The notes under the pieces: generated by a model
The model's database searches: none
What the model saw: only the letters and a program-made list of their open reading frames with translations
Told to the model about the DNA's origin: nothing
Assembly: GCA_013400155.1 (NCBI GenBank)
Contig: VXBM01000767.1
Span: forward strand, 138,594 to 202,593
Direction: 5' to 3'
DNA: 64,000 nt
From: Helopsaltes ochotensis
Lineage: Eukaryota; Chordata; Aves; Passeriformes; Locustellidae
Part shown: positions 1-10,815 of the stretch, piece by piece
How positions within the stretch are numbered: position 1 is the first letter of the stretch
Layout: each line of letters opens with the position of its first letter
Position numbers and translations under genes: made by a program

Positions 1-1265
1 AGGAACACAGAGAATGAGGAGAAGGGAAGGAAAACACACAGTGCATCATGCCTGAGTGGCAACGGGAGTGTCACCTTCCCTCATGCTGGATCATAACAGT
101 CGTGATAGTCCTGAATCTCAAACAAGTCAAGGGAAGAATGAAGGTGCACTCTCATTTCCATATTCCTACCCATGTTATTGACTTGCTAGGTGATTTCAGA
201 AAAAAGACATCACTTCTCTGTGCTCCCACTCCACTCTTGCCCTCCACATCCTTTCTCTGCTTAAAATGCAGTGTCTGGTAAGATTATGGATTCTATATGC
301 CCAACAAGTCTTCCATCCCAATTCAGCTATTTCTAGTTATTCTTCCTTTCAGGAGTGTGGGACAGTAACATTTTCTAAGCTTTTTGCCCTCATTATGTGC
401 TCTGGAACTTTTCTGTAATCATGATTCCCAGTGAGAAAAAAACATTGTTCTGATTTTACTTAAGCAGCCTTCCAGAGGAAAACCAGGTACCATTACTTTT
501 AGGGATACTATGGTTCTGTGACTAAATCAGGTCCTTTCTGCCCTAGGACCCCCTCACAATCTCTCCTCCACCTCCAGATCTGTTTTCAAAACAGAGAGGT
601 GAAAGTTTTTGTCCTGTATACACACTAGGTTGCTGCAAGGTTACTGAGCCCACCCACAAGAGATCTGCAAAAAAGTGTGAAAACAGTACCCACTACAGTA
701 CAAGATTCCTTTCCTCCTTCAAAAAAAAATATCTGGATTGGGTTAAACAGCACAAAATATTAATCCCCAGATACAATTGCATGTGCAATTGCACCTTTAG
801 TGTCTATTCTCTGGCATAAAAAATGTGGGTCTTGAACTATCAACCTAGACACAAAGGTTTTTTTTAGTCACTTTCCAGCTTGCAAAGCCTTTTATTTTAA
901 TATTTTTGATACAAAGTTAAATGTTTTTCTTCAAAGTGCCTAAGGACAATGCTAATGCTCTTTCTGAATTTGCCTCTTGCCATTTAGTTATCTTGGTGCT
1001 ATTCATTTTTAAAGGCTTAAAGTAGAGTTTATGCGGCATTAGTATTCATAGGCACATGCTAATTTACTCTTATGTTCGGATACGCAAGTGGTTTTTTCAG
1101 CTGAAACAGAGGGGATTAGATCTAGATCACTTGCTCTGAAGAAAAGTTGTAGCATGCCTCCACTTTCCATTCTTTTCTATGTGGCATCAATTACTAAGAC
1201 TAGATTTCTTACTCCTAAAACAGAAATAAAAATATCGGCTGCAGCCTCATAAGGGAAAAAAAAAA
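1..1265. other. Unique noncoding DNA, no gene seen
   Basis: AT-rich unique sequence. The only open frame of note (77 codons near the left edge) has no recognisable domain and no splice context. The part around 960-1110 has the texture of conserved noncoding DNA, with TTAGTTAT and GCTAATTT-like homeodomain cores and two CpGs in an otherwise CpG-poor stretch, but nothing decisive. A short A run lies at 1255-1267. The region contains the palindrome listed separately at 774-791. Confidence 0.6.
774..791. repeat. 18-bp palindrome CAATTGCA-TG-TGCAATTG
   Basis: Two perfect 8-base inverted arms separated by TG. Each arm carries TTGCA/TGCAA, the half-site core used by C/EBP-type bZIP factors, so a dimeric protein site is possible. 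It lies in AT-rich unique DNA, where a palindrome this long is somewhat unexpected but can arise by chance in 64 kb. The sequence is seen directly; the function is inference. Confidence 0.45.
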
Positions 1266-1269
1266 AAGT

Positions 1270-1680
1270 CTATTCCGGCATGAGAAAGTCACAAAGTCTC
1301 CAACCCCTCCCTTTGCCCTCCTCCCTGCTCCACAGAGACGAGGGATTATCACTGCTGATCCCTAATGCCACTCTGAGCACTGGGCAGCCAGGGCCAAGGG
1401 CAGTGCTCCGGTCTGGCTGCCCATTGTCAGGGGTGGCAGCTGGGAGGAAGGCAGAGCTCCAGGGCCACCCTCGGGAAGGACAGCCTGTCCCTTGCCTCGG
1501 CCTCAGGGCCATTTTTGAAGAAATTCGCTTCAATCCACAAATGTGCTTGAAGGAGGAACTCGCAACAAAAGCTTTTTCTAAGTGTTCCAAAGCATGCGGT
1601 TTGGAGAGGGAAAACACTGCTTTTTTGATTCTGTTTTCACTTTGTAACTCAGCTTTTAAACTTTATTGTTCTTAAGTATT
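1270..1680. other. GC-richer patch open on both strands, no gene supported
   Basis: A GC-richer block is open on the plus strand for 131 codons (1280-1675) and on the minus strand for 115 codons (1270-1617). Overlapping open frames on both strands are what GC-rich noncoding DNA gives by chance. Neither translation shows a domain, signal peptide or membrane segment. A pyrimidine stretch followed by CCACAG near 1328-1335 resembles a 3' splice site, but no matching donor or conserved reading frame follows. Confidence 0.4.
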
Positions 1681-3360
1681 TTAGCGTTTAAAAGCAAACT
1701 CCAACTTTCATCGCTTTTCCCTATGTTTTCTGTTTGGAAACAAGAGAATTACCTCACCAAAATCCATTTACGTCGTGAATTTGATTTGGAATATGTAATC
1801 CTCCATGAGGTGATAATGCAGTTAGGGGGACATGAGCAGATGCCCCGTTCCCCTCTGGAGCAGCTGTGGGGCATCACAGAGCCAGCCCTCCTGTAGACCC
1901 CACTGCATCCCACAGGGCCTGCCTGTAGCCCCACACAGTCATGAACAGCCTAAAGTCACTCCTGGATCTCTTCTGGTGTTTCATTTCTTCCCATTGCCAT
2001 CCAGCAGCTGAGGCAGCGCTTCAGCAGCAGGAGGGGGAGCTCAACAAGGTCTTCTTCAGACCACTCTACAGGAATGGTTAGGGAAGAAGAGGTTTCATTC
2101 CAGGCACACTCTTTTCCCCTAGGTATCTGCTATTAAGACACACTGGGTGTTTCTTTCCCCCCTTAGGAAGAAGGAGGAGATGAAATGACACAAAGAATTC
2201 ACTGCAGGGGTAAAAGCAAGGAGGGCAGCTGAGTACCTGTAGCTACTCAGTGGAAATGTGCAAATAAAAACACTTCTGTGCTTACAAGAGTGTATCAATG
2301 CCATTTGGTGATGCTGATTACCTGACACTGTCTCTCAGGTCCATATGACTTTTAATGGTTATTTTATATTTTGCCCTGTGCCGCTTATTTGCATGATTAG
2401 AAGACACACAAGCGCAAGGAAAGGATTGTCCAGACAACAAATCTTCACTAACTAAGTCAACCAAAGAACTGTAACGTCTTCACTGAAGCTAAAGGATGCC
2501 TACCCAGCCAGACCACCTGGACCTGGCCAATTAGACATTGAGGTTCCATCAAGGTGGCTGCATCAGACAGTGAGAGGACACAGCGCTGGGCATGGGAATG
2601 CAGTTGTCTGCCCCAACTAACAGATCTGACTTTCCCTGACACTGTTTTGGCCCATGCCAGCCAGCACCACCTTAAAGGATGCCTAGGTGCAATTACAGAG
2701 GATGCACATCCATACCTGGGATTGCTTGTAAGCAATGTGTGTGCTTCATCCTGCCCTGGAAATGAAGAGGATTTACGATCCAAGCTGCAAGCTGTTCCTC
2801 ACCACTGGCCTCTATGCCCAGGAACACTCTGGGACATGTTTAATTGTGTAGTTTGTGTAACCCAGAGGTCCTCTTTCTACCAAGACGTGGAAATTATAGC
2901 TTTTGCTTGACATTAAAATTTAAGGACATTGCAGAGCTTGTTTTATATCAGGTTGCAATACGATTTATTACATAACACACACGAAAGTAGGGGCTTTCAA
3001 AGTCTGTCATTCCCGAGAGAGGAAATTTTGGGTTTAAAGTTGCACAGAAAAGTTCTGGTACAACTTTTAACTATCACTCCCCCTACTCGAGCCCTTCACA
3101 AGCATTACTGTGAAGTCCTTGTGTAAAACTGGATTTTTAATGCACTCATTTTATCCCTGGGAATCAGGCACGAGGAGATTCAGGTGAACAACACTCACCC
3201 TTGCATTTTTTTACCAATTTGAAATATTTCTGCTTGTCTTTTTTAGGTATTAAAATCATCCAGTTTTAGCCCTGTATATATTCAGAGTATAGTTCCCTGT
3301 TGACTTCAACTACTGAACTTATTGTAGGGCCTTTCTATCAGAGGCATTACTGCCCACCTC
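1681..3360. other. Unique noncoding DNA, no gene seen
   Basis: No recognisable repeat or coding sequence. A perfect octamer (ATTTGCAT) is at 2387-2394 in a short AT-rich stretch (2340-2400). Open frames near 2457-2910 overlap on opposite strands and look random. The text around 3280-3310 (a CCCTGTTGACTTCAAC-like phrase) weakly resembles the worn 3' part of old amniote CR1 copies, but is too short to call. Confidence 0.5.
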
Positions 3361-3369
3361 AGAATTCAG

Positions 3370-3473
3370 TTCTCCTTTTCCCTCTCCATTTTTTTTCCTT
3401 CTCCTTTTCCCTTTTTATTTCCCTTTTTCTTCTTTTTCTTGTTCCTGTCTCCTGCTTCCCTTCTCCCTTCTTT
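3370..3473 (+). repeat. Homopyrimidine tract, about 104 bp
   Basis: On the plus strand 99 of 104 bases are C or T, with purines only at 3388, 3417, 3441, 3447 and 3454. Such mirror-like polypurine/polypyrimidine tracts can adopt triplex (H-DNA) structure and evolve by slippage. It ends in TTTGTACAG, which looks like a 3' splice site, but no exon-like frame follows before the A run at 3609. Translating the other strand gives a lysine/glutamate-rich peptide that is purely compositional. Confidence 0.75.
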
Positions 3474-3607
3474 GTACAGGTCACAGGGTGCTGAAGGCAC
3501 CAAATGCATAGGATTGCACCAGGTTGCTATGCCCTGATGGAAATAGGAAGTAAAGGGAAAACTTTGCACACATTTAACCTTGGACTCAAGCCCAGGAAGG
3601 ACAGACA

Positions 3608-3608
<1 letters not shown>

Positions 3609-3645
<37 letters not shown>
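3609..3645 (+). repeat. Poly(A) run, A37
   Basis: An uninterrupted run of 37 A is followed by C5 and then A9. It could be a simple slippage tract or the tail of a retrocopy. I see no recognisable mRNA-like sequence upstream and no obvious target-site duplication, so the retrocopy reading is not supported. Confidence 0.85.
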
Positions 3646-3647
<2 letters not shown>

Positions 3648-3660
3648 CCCAAAAAAAAAT

Positions 3661-5690
3661 CAAATCTGATTTTCTATTAACTCTGAAAAACATATATTTT
3701 TACTTATGTTTCCCTTAGAAATCTACAATCTCCTTAGGCTGAAACTCCATGCCATATTCAGGATTTTAACACAGAAAAACTGCTTTAAGGCAGACAGGTG
3801 CAGGGAAAAAGCTGATCCTGGGAGCATTCACAATGGTCCTACTCGTTCCAGGATTTCTCTCCAACAGCTGGGATTTGGCTATAGCCAATGAAGCCCACTT
3901 TTGGAAACAGAAATTGCTGCTCTTGTTAAAGTAAAAGACACCCTGACTGGTGTAAAATAAAGCAAATATAAAGTTAAAATATGTAAGGGAAAGAAAAAGA
4001 AAAAAAAAGAAAAAGTACCCTTTAATGTAACTGGAACTGCAATACTGCTTATGTTTTACTGTGAGTTACATGAAATAGTCTGGTTAATGAAATATTCCAG
4101 CAGTGGCTGGACTGCGCAAATGCCTCAGGTTTTCTGTGGAAGCACAAAACAGAGCATCTCAGTCTCTCATGCAGCACAGAGAAGCTTGAAATCACCACCG
4201 CTGGGCAGAGGAATAGCTTTCAAAACAACAGACATTCTCTCCACTTCCCAACTTGTGATTTCTGAAAGGCTTGCTATTTCTAAACCAGCTTTGCTGTCTG
4301 CTTGTGCAAGCCTGGGAGCTGCAGATCTGAGCAGGGAGCCCCTGTCATGTCACTTCACGTATGAGATGTGCGAATATTTCTGTTCATGAGCCTGTCCACA
4401 AGTGACTGGGAACTTAAGCCCCTCAGAAATCGGTGTGGCACATCCTATGGACACAGTAATCCTCCCCAGCTGACCTCCTCTGGGCTAGGAAAGCTCATCC
4501 CCAGAGGCATCCAAAGCCCAGCTGACTGATGCTGAGGCACAGAATGAACCAAACACACTGTCCTCTTTGTAAACTGCTTTAATTGGACCTGAGCCCTTGA
4601 TGGACTGAGGCTTCCAGCTCTGCTTGTTTAGCAAGAAAAGCTCTCTTAATTTCTTATTGTGGCACACAAGATTTAGTGCAGATCCTTTAATTTAAATGTC
4701 AGAATGTGAGCAGTAATTTATTTCCATAAAACAAAAAGCAATAAAGTCAAATATATTAAGCTCTAGCTGTGAGAGCTCAGATTATGCAATTTATAATTGT
4801 ACAAAACACAAACAGCAAAAAGCTACCCACCAGAGGATGAGTTATCATCACTCACTTAAGCATTTGATTCAGGGCTGGTGAAAGCAACTGCAAGAAAACA
4901 AGGAAGAGAAAAAAAAATGAAGAAGTCAAAGCATTTGGGACACTGAAAGACCCTCAGTGACAGTCAAACATGGGCAACAGGACGCACTAATGTATCCCTA
5001 CACCTGCTGGTCTTCCCAAGTGCTCCTCTGCTGCTCCTCCAACCACTCTGGGGCTTACTCTGACCTCCCACTTTCATACTGGTTACACTCTGCCGATATT
5101 AATTTTTGCATTACACCCCTGTAAAATCACACTCCCTGACAAATGGTAAGGAACACAAAAGAATTACACTGTATTAGGTTGTATTTTTTCCAGCTTGTAT
5201 TTTACGTTTCTTTCAGCAGCCAGCACTTGGGATAACCAAAAGCTGGTCTTCAGCTGGTACCCACACCAGAACTTCTCTGAGAATTTGAGCTCTGACCTTC
5301 ATTCTGTCAAACTAGAGATATTCATAAAGTGACCATCAAGTAATGAGGAATATCTAAGTCATCCTAGCAAAACCTAGTATTTGCAGGAAGTATATAAACA
5401 AAGGGCATATTAAAAATGTACAATGCGTAAAACAGCCTCGTTATTGGTATTTAGGTAACAGAGAAGAGGCAGAACTAAAGACAAAACCACCAGAAACACC
5501 ATTCAGAAACTCTGCTTTAAACCACAAATTATACCTGCTTTATACCATAATTACAAAAGCCCCTGAAGCAGAACTACAGAAACACAAGTCTGGTGGCTGC
5601 AAACCTGCCAAGCTTCCCCACTTACACTACTGATCCTCGTGCTACATAGTGTGGAGAGGCTAAGGAGGTATTTCTGCATCTTTTCTGGAG
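3661..5690. other. Unique noncoding DNA, no gene seen
   Basis: Open frames here (for example 112 codons at 4051-4389) have no recognisable features. The stretch 4690-4810 is AT-rich, with AATTTAAAT, TAATTTAT and ATTATGCAATTTATAATTG-like words, and could be a weak conserved element. A GAAAA-rich simple stretch is at 3989-4015. Sequence from 5560 to the CR1 fragment at 5700 does not match CR1 as I know it. Confidence 0.5.
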
Positions 5691-5699
5691 AGCAAGAGT

Positions 5700-5990
5700 C
5701 ACCTGACAAGTGGCTGAGGGTACACTCAATGCACTCATCCAGATTATTGATAAAGATGTTAAACAGAACTGGCCCCAAAGCTGAGCCCTGGGGAAGAGCG
5801 GCAGCCAACTAGTTGTGACTCTGTTGACTCTGTTTGCCACCTCTCTCAGGGCTCTGCCATCCAGAAAGGTTTTAAATCAGCAAAAAAATACACCTGTCCA
5901 AGCCATGGACCAGAAGAATGGTTGCAGGAAGGGTTCCTTGGCAAAAGGCATCTGCTGTGCTTTTCTGAGATGAGAAGGGTGTGATCTGAC
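5700..5990 (-). mobile_element. CR1 LINE, internal reverse-transcriptase fragment (decayed)
   Basis: On the minus strand, codons within 5700-5808 translate to PQGSALGPVLFNIFINNLD followed by ECIECTLS, the block immediately before the catalytic motif in CR1 reverse transcriptase. The expected F-A-D-D is replaced by a degenerate H-L-S-G-D. Upstream, in other frames, come LDGRALREVANRVN (about 5840-5870) and HGLDR plus an AFDTV-like remnant (5880-5960), the order expected for RT. At least two frameshifts and a stop separate these pieces, so it is dead. Both the 3' UTR/tail and the 5' part of CR1 are missing, which is unusual because most CR1 copies keep the 3' end. Edges are approximate. Confidence 0.82.
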
Positions 5991-6149
5991 AGAGGTACAG
6001 CCCATGTGAGGGCATATCAGGACCAGCAGGACAGGGCACTAAATTTTGGGATCTGCACGATTTCCTTGCTGTTTTACTTGTGGTAGGCTTGAAGAGTTGC
6101 TCTTCCAGCGCCACTTAATGCCATCACAGCAGCCTCAGGAGGTCCTGAT

Positions 6150-6660
6150 TAACAGGATTCACGCTGGGCCGGGGCCGAGGCGCTCCCCTCCTTTTTGCTA
6201 ACCCTTAATGTATTCATTGCCTTATTTTCATACATGCTGATTGAATAGCGATTTATTCCTCCGGTGCTAGGCTAGCCCCTCCATACTAAATGTGAAATCT
6301 TTATTCCGACCAATGTCTAAATCATTGTTTTCTGGCGGCGCGGATCATGTGGCACAGATTATTAATAGCTCTGGTCTCTACACCACTTGACACGGCGCTC
6401 CAGCTGTCATTCTGCTCCCTGGCTCGTATGATTCTTGCACTGGTAAAGTGCCAGGCCCGGGCCGAGCCCATCAGTCACTGTCACCCAGCACCCAGTGATG
6501 AATAGCCCCGCGAGCACCGTGGCGAGGCCCCGGCTCCCGTTCACACGCGCCTGACTTTTCCCAACTCCGGCACGCCAGCTGAGGCCGGGCCCTGCCGAGG
6601 TGGGCCCTCCCGACCTGGAGAGACCACCTCCCCCCACACACACCCCGGATTAGTTAAAAA
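6150..6660. promoter_or_regulatory. CpG-rich block, candidate orphan CpG island / regulatory element
   Basis: In a window that is otherwise strongly CpG-depleted, this block keeps roughly 30 CpGs, including about 14 between 6505 and 6650. GC-rich stretches (6165-6200, 6330-6345, 6400-6660) alternate with AT-rich words such as TTATTAATAG and GCGATTTATT. No open frame looks coding, and no TATA box or transcript model can be tied to it. Retained CpGs usually mean low germline methylation, as at promoters or developmental orphan CpG islands. It sits directly against the AT-rich block to its right. The CpG retention is seen directly; the regulatory role is inference. Confidence 0.5.
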
Positions 6661-7010
6661 TGAAACAAATCCTAATGCGATCATGTCACTAATTATGCAT
6701 TTAATTCAGTTATAAGGAGCTAATGGCTCCCTCAGTGACAGCTTTTACTGCTAAAAGGCAATTCATTCCTAAAACTGAGAAATCTAATTACACAAAATGC
6801 TTCGTCCTAATCCTTTCAAAGAATAATCTTATTTGTAGACATTAACATCCCAGATGCTGCTGCTGTTTGTCCATTATGACAGTGTTTGTCCTGAATAATG
6901 TATAAATAGCTCTTTTTGGACAGTTGCATGTCACTAAATCAATACAATTTGCTGCCTTCTGTTACATTAAGTCAGCCTGGGCAAGCTGGAGAAAATTAAC
7001 CTTTTGTTTC
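6661..7010. promoter_or_regulatory. AT-rich homeodomain/POU-site block, candidate conserved enhancer
   Basis: Dense in homeodomain and POU-like words: CCTAATGCGATCATG, ACTAATTATGCATTTAATTC (6688-6707), TCTAATTACAC, CCTAATCC (bicoid/Otx-type core), CATTAACATCC and CCATTATGACAG. There are no repeat signatures or simple-sequence tracts. This texture is typical of deeply conserved vertebrate noncoding elements near developmental genes. Together with the CpG-rich block on its left it makes an unusual composite of about 850 bp. Conservation itself was not tested. Confidence 0.45.
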
Positions 7011-9390
7011 CCACTCAAAAGGGCCTTTGAAATTAGAAACAAGAAAGGGTTGGAGGGCCTATGGGAATCATGAGGTCTATTTTTTTTTAAACTCACAAAG
7101 TATCAGCAGATCTGCAGGGCTGCTGATGGGTATATCTTCAGAAAAACTGGCAAAACATTTCCAGGTAGTGGGAGAAACACAAAAGGGAAAATTGTGTTCT
7201 TCTTTCTTGTCTCTCCCTTAAATGCTTCAAGTTTCTTCTATGGAAGTAGCTTAATTGTAGTAAATTCTACAATTTCTGTAGAGTTCTGCAGCGTTTTGTT
7301 GTCAAGGGAATGCTACTTCTGCTAAGATGTTCCTCAGCAATTGTGGTAGCTCCCACAGCCAGAGAGATCAGAAATACCCCCTTGGAGTCATTCCACACAA
7401 AAGCCCTTGGAGAAAACATGAGAGAATCGAAAGTCTTTCTCTCATGCAATACATAACTGAGAAGATGAGCTGAGGGCATGTGGCTTTGAGCAGAGACACT
7501 GCCAAGTGTAAAGCTGGATTTCAGTCTATTTGCCTATTTATCTTATGTATTAAGAATAAGCTGCCTGCACCTTTTCTTCTGCTAAAGTAACCAGCAGTTT
7601 CCATGTGATGTCTTGATGCTATCCCCAAGGGACACTCCTAGGATTCCCCAAACGTCACTAATATTTGTGAAAGCCTCAGATGCACTTGGTTTTAACTATA
7701 AACTCAAGTCTCAGTGAAACCTCTCTGGCTTTGCCAGGGACCAAGAGTGAAGCTGGGCAGCGCTCAGAACGCAGAACAGACCATGGTTCTGAGAGGAAAG
7801 GAAAGCACGGCTCCTAACAAACCCACACCTCAACTCCAGCTACATACTCCATGTTGTACTGTAAAGTCATCAGAAAGCCAACTTACTGGAAAAAATCCAG
7901 TGCTGAGAAATTACGCCCAAGCTCCTCATAGAGGACAATTTCAGCTCTTATTCTGCCCCCCCCATTCTGTGAATTTACCAGCAATGTCCCTAACTCCTGG
8001 CCTCTTGAAACAGCACAGAGGGAGCTCAGCAAGCAGAAGGCTTAGTGGGAAATTAAGGAGTAGTCTGCCATTCAAAAAAACGTGCAAAGTGCAAATTACA
8101 AAATGCCACATTTCTGCATTGTAGGAAAAGCTTCCATGGTCAATCTTCAGGGCACTGTAGGGAGTGAAAAAGGGAGAGGAGACCACAGCTTCACTAGCAC
8201 AGAGGCACATACCTGCCCCTTCAATGCACACAACTAAATGCAGGAGCACCCTTCTAAGCACGCAGCTCTAACAGACACTAATAACCAAAGTCAAAAGCTT
8301 GCTCTTGGAACCAAAAATCAAATAACAGTCTATTTGCCCAGAGAAATAACAGTACAATAAAGCATTTACGTGGCCATCCTGTGAAAGGCTACATGAGGGA
8401 GCTCCCTGAGGCTGCACATGCACTGCATAACATTAGGAAGGGTCCCTTGCATGGTGACAGGACTATTGTGACTGTTTCCCATACAGAGACACCACATCTG
8501 GCAGAATTACCGATTTTGCTGCAATTTCAAACCCATTTACTTCCTATATACTCATTTTTCAGATGATTATTTTCTTTTCCATGCCTGTCTGAGTTGTTTC
8601 ATTTCACTCCTCAAGAAAGTCTCATGGCAGGTTTCTCCTGTGAGGGCTGCAAGTTCAGCTCTCCAGGACTTTTTGCCATTCGTGGCTTCCTGGATTAAAT
8701 AATGGCAGCTACTTGGTTAAACACAGCTTCTCTTTGCTTCCTCATCCTAACAAGAGAGCAGATCCAGAGAGCTGCCAGCAAAGCTCCTTTCCCCACCCTG
8801 CACTGCTGGATTGCCATTGCTGTCCACAGAGGTGGTCAGGTTTAGAGGGCTGGGGGGATGTTACTTTTGGGGTTGCCTCATGAATGCAGTGAATAACCTG
8901 TGACACCACAGTTTTCTTCTGGAAACACATGCCGACGAGGCATGCACAAAACTGATCTCTTGGGAAGCCCTACAAAGTCTATTTTCCCTGTGCCAGTGGC
9001 ATCAACCTCTTACCCTACTGCTTGCTCTGGCACCAAAATGAAGCAAGAGCTGGGGAGTGTGTGTGGCAAAGGTTTTAAATTGATTGCATCACTACAGAAA
9101 GCATGAGATCATTTCTTTGGACTCCCTGCTGTTAGTGTTCTGTGACCAGAGGGACATAGACATATAGTTGTGTCAGGTCAGCATTTTCCACATATACTAA
9201 ATGTATTTAAAATATTCAGTATATCCATTTGAATATTTTTAGGGGGATTAATTGTTCAAATCTAAAAAGTTTATGCCAGTCTAATGGACTACTAATGGAA
9301 GAAGCTTTGAAAAAAATGCCTGCTTGGTTCTGAGACCAGACTGTGACCTAACCACCAGGTATAATATGTACCAATATCTATCTTGCACTG
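7011..9390. other. Unique noncoding DNA, no gene seen
   Basis: Open frames (for example 136 codons at 7714-8124 and an overlapping minus-strand 106 codons at 7941-8261) lie on opposite strands of the same DNA and have no recognisable motif. A C8 run is at 7963-7970. The stretch 9180-9290 is AT-rich, with paired TATTTAAAATATT-like words, and could be a weak regulatory patch. No repeats are recognised. Confidence 0.5.
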
Positions 9391-9394
9391 TGAA

Positions 9395-9487
9395 ATTTAG
9401 ATTGCAAATCCATTATGATAGAGACTGTATCTTTATATATTGTGCATTGCTGAGCAAGCTCACAGAGCTCAATAAATAATAAATGGT
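9395..9487 (+). mobile_element. Old amniote CR1/L2-type LINE 3' end (worn)
   Basis: The phrase order GATAGAGACTGTATCTTT, then TTGTGCATTGCTGAGCAAG, then CTCAATAAATAATAAATG matches the layout of the 3' end of old amniote CR1-like/L2-like LINEs. Those read GGGACTGTCT, a TGTACAGCGCCTAGCAC phrase, and an AATAAATAATAA tail. Divergence is high and the copy is short, consistent with an insertion that predates modern birds. Family assignment is from memory of such consensus ends, and a repeat-library alignment would settle it. Confidence 0.55.
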
Positions 9488-10573
9488 AGGAACCTGACCG
9501 GGAATATTAAACATGATCGGAAAGATTCTTCTCCCAGGAATTTGGGTTCATTTTCCCCAGAAGCTTTGTCTTGGCTACCAATGTGCAGCTGTGACAAAAA
9601 AAAACAAGTTATCACTGTCTGCTGGCTGGGCTGGGTATGATTGGAGTCCCAGCTGGTTTTTTTGCTGACAGAAGTAGGTGGAGAGCCTGTCCCAGTGGCT
9701 GGCAGGACATGTCAGCGCAGAGTGTCCACCACTGCCCACCTCACGCACAGAGCTCTCAGCTCTCCTTTTGGATGTCAGGTGTCTTATGAGTGAGCTCACC
9801 TGGGGCAGGAAAGGCAGCTTCCACAAGACAGTTTTTAGATCCCTGGGCCAAACCAATCTGAAGCATTCTGGCAAGCAAATAAAATTAGTAAAGCTGATTT
9901 GCAATGTATAAGCGGGATCTCTCATACTTTAATCAGCTGCAGAGTCAAAGAGTACACAATTCTTTTCAAGTGAGGACCAAGCATTTAAAATATTCCTCAA
10001 ACAGAAACTATTTCCCTTTGATCATCTCAGAAATAATTCCTATATTGGTTAAAGGAAGACAAAGAACAAACATAAAGATGAAAAAAAATTTAAAAAGTAC
10101 TACCTTCTGATCACAGTGGTTTGAATGGGTGTTTGGAACCTCAGTTATCAGGAAAATGTGAGGTTACTAATGTGTTATACTAGCAAGGAGGCCACCAAGA
10201 AAGGGCTCTCTTACAGCTCTCATGGTGAATAACATTTCCCTTCTGCTTAGTCAGTAACTATTGCTTAGTGCTGTATTTAGTTAAATTGGACCTCACTTCT
10301 GGTCATCTGTAAGAAAAGAACACAGAAAGTGGAAGAACACAGAACCAGGATAGCAAGAAAAGAATATTTTGGTACATTTTCCTTCCCAAAGGAGTGATGG
10401 GCCTTTGGAAAGGCCTTTTCATCACTGTATGCATTGCCACCAAATCATTCTACCCACAAAAGAGATGAATACTGGCCATCAGAGCACTACACAGATGGGC
10501 TTGAGCTGCTCCTGGGGAGATGAAAATCTTACCCAACTTCGCTCACAAACTCTTCAGGTAGCAGGTGATTTTC
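9488..10573. other. Unique noncoding DNA, no gene seen
   Basis: No recognisable gene or repeat. Two overlapping open frames on opposite strands (9575-9925 minus, 9678-9911 plus) are not coding-like. A-rich sequence is at 10080-10095. Confidence 0.5.
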
Positions 10574-10815
10574 CAGAATCACAGAATGATTTAGATTAGA
10601 AAAGACCTTCCAGATCATTAAGTACAGCCATTAACCCAACACTGCCATGTTCACCACTAAACCATGTCCCCAAGTGCCACATCCACCTACTTTTTGAACA
10701 ATTCCAGGAATGGTGATTCCATTGCTTCTCTGAGCAAGCCTGTTCCAATGCTTGACCACCATTTGAGTGTAGAAATTTTCCTCATATGCAATCCAATATG
10801 CTGTTCTGTGGATTA
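10574..10815 (-). mobile_element. CR1 LINE 3'-end fragment
   Basis: Read on the minus strand the copy ends at 10574 in CATTCTGTGATTCTGG, the CR1 terminal repeat. Reading right from there on the plus strand gives the CR1 3' UTR in antisense order: GACCTTCCAGATCATTAAGT, CCACTAAACCATGTCCCCAA, GCCACATCCACCTACTTTTT, GGCAGCCTGTTCCAA-like and GTAGAAATTTTCCTCATATG. It is truncated at the element's 5' side near 10815, where similarity fades. Typical size for a 5'-truncated avian CR1. Confidence 0.9.

Noticed and set aside
1270..1675. Overlapping 131- and 115-codon frames on opposite strands as a possible exon
   Set aside because: Both strands open in GC-rich DNA is expected by chance. No domain, donor site or neighbouring exon was found.
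3470..3480. 3' splice acceptor TTTGTACAG
   Set aside because: It ends a slippage-prone pyrimidine tract. No conserved frame follows before the A37 run.
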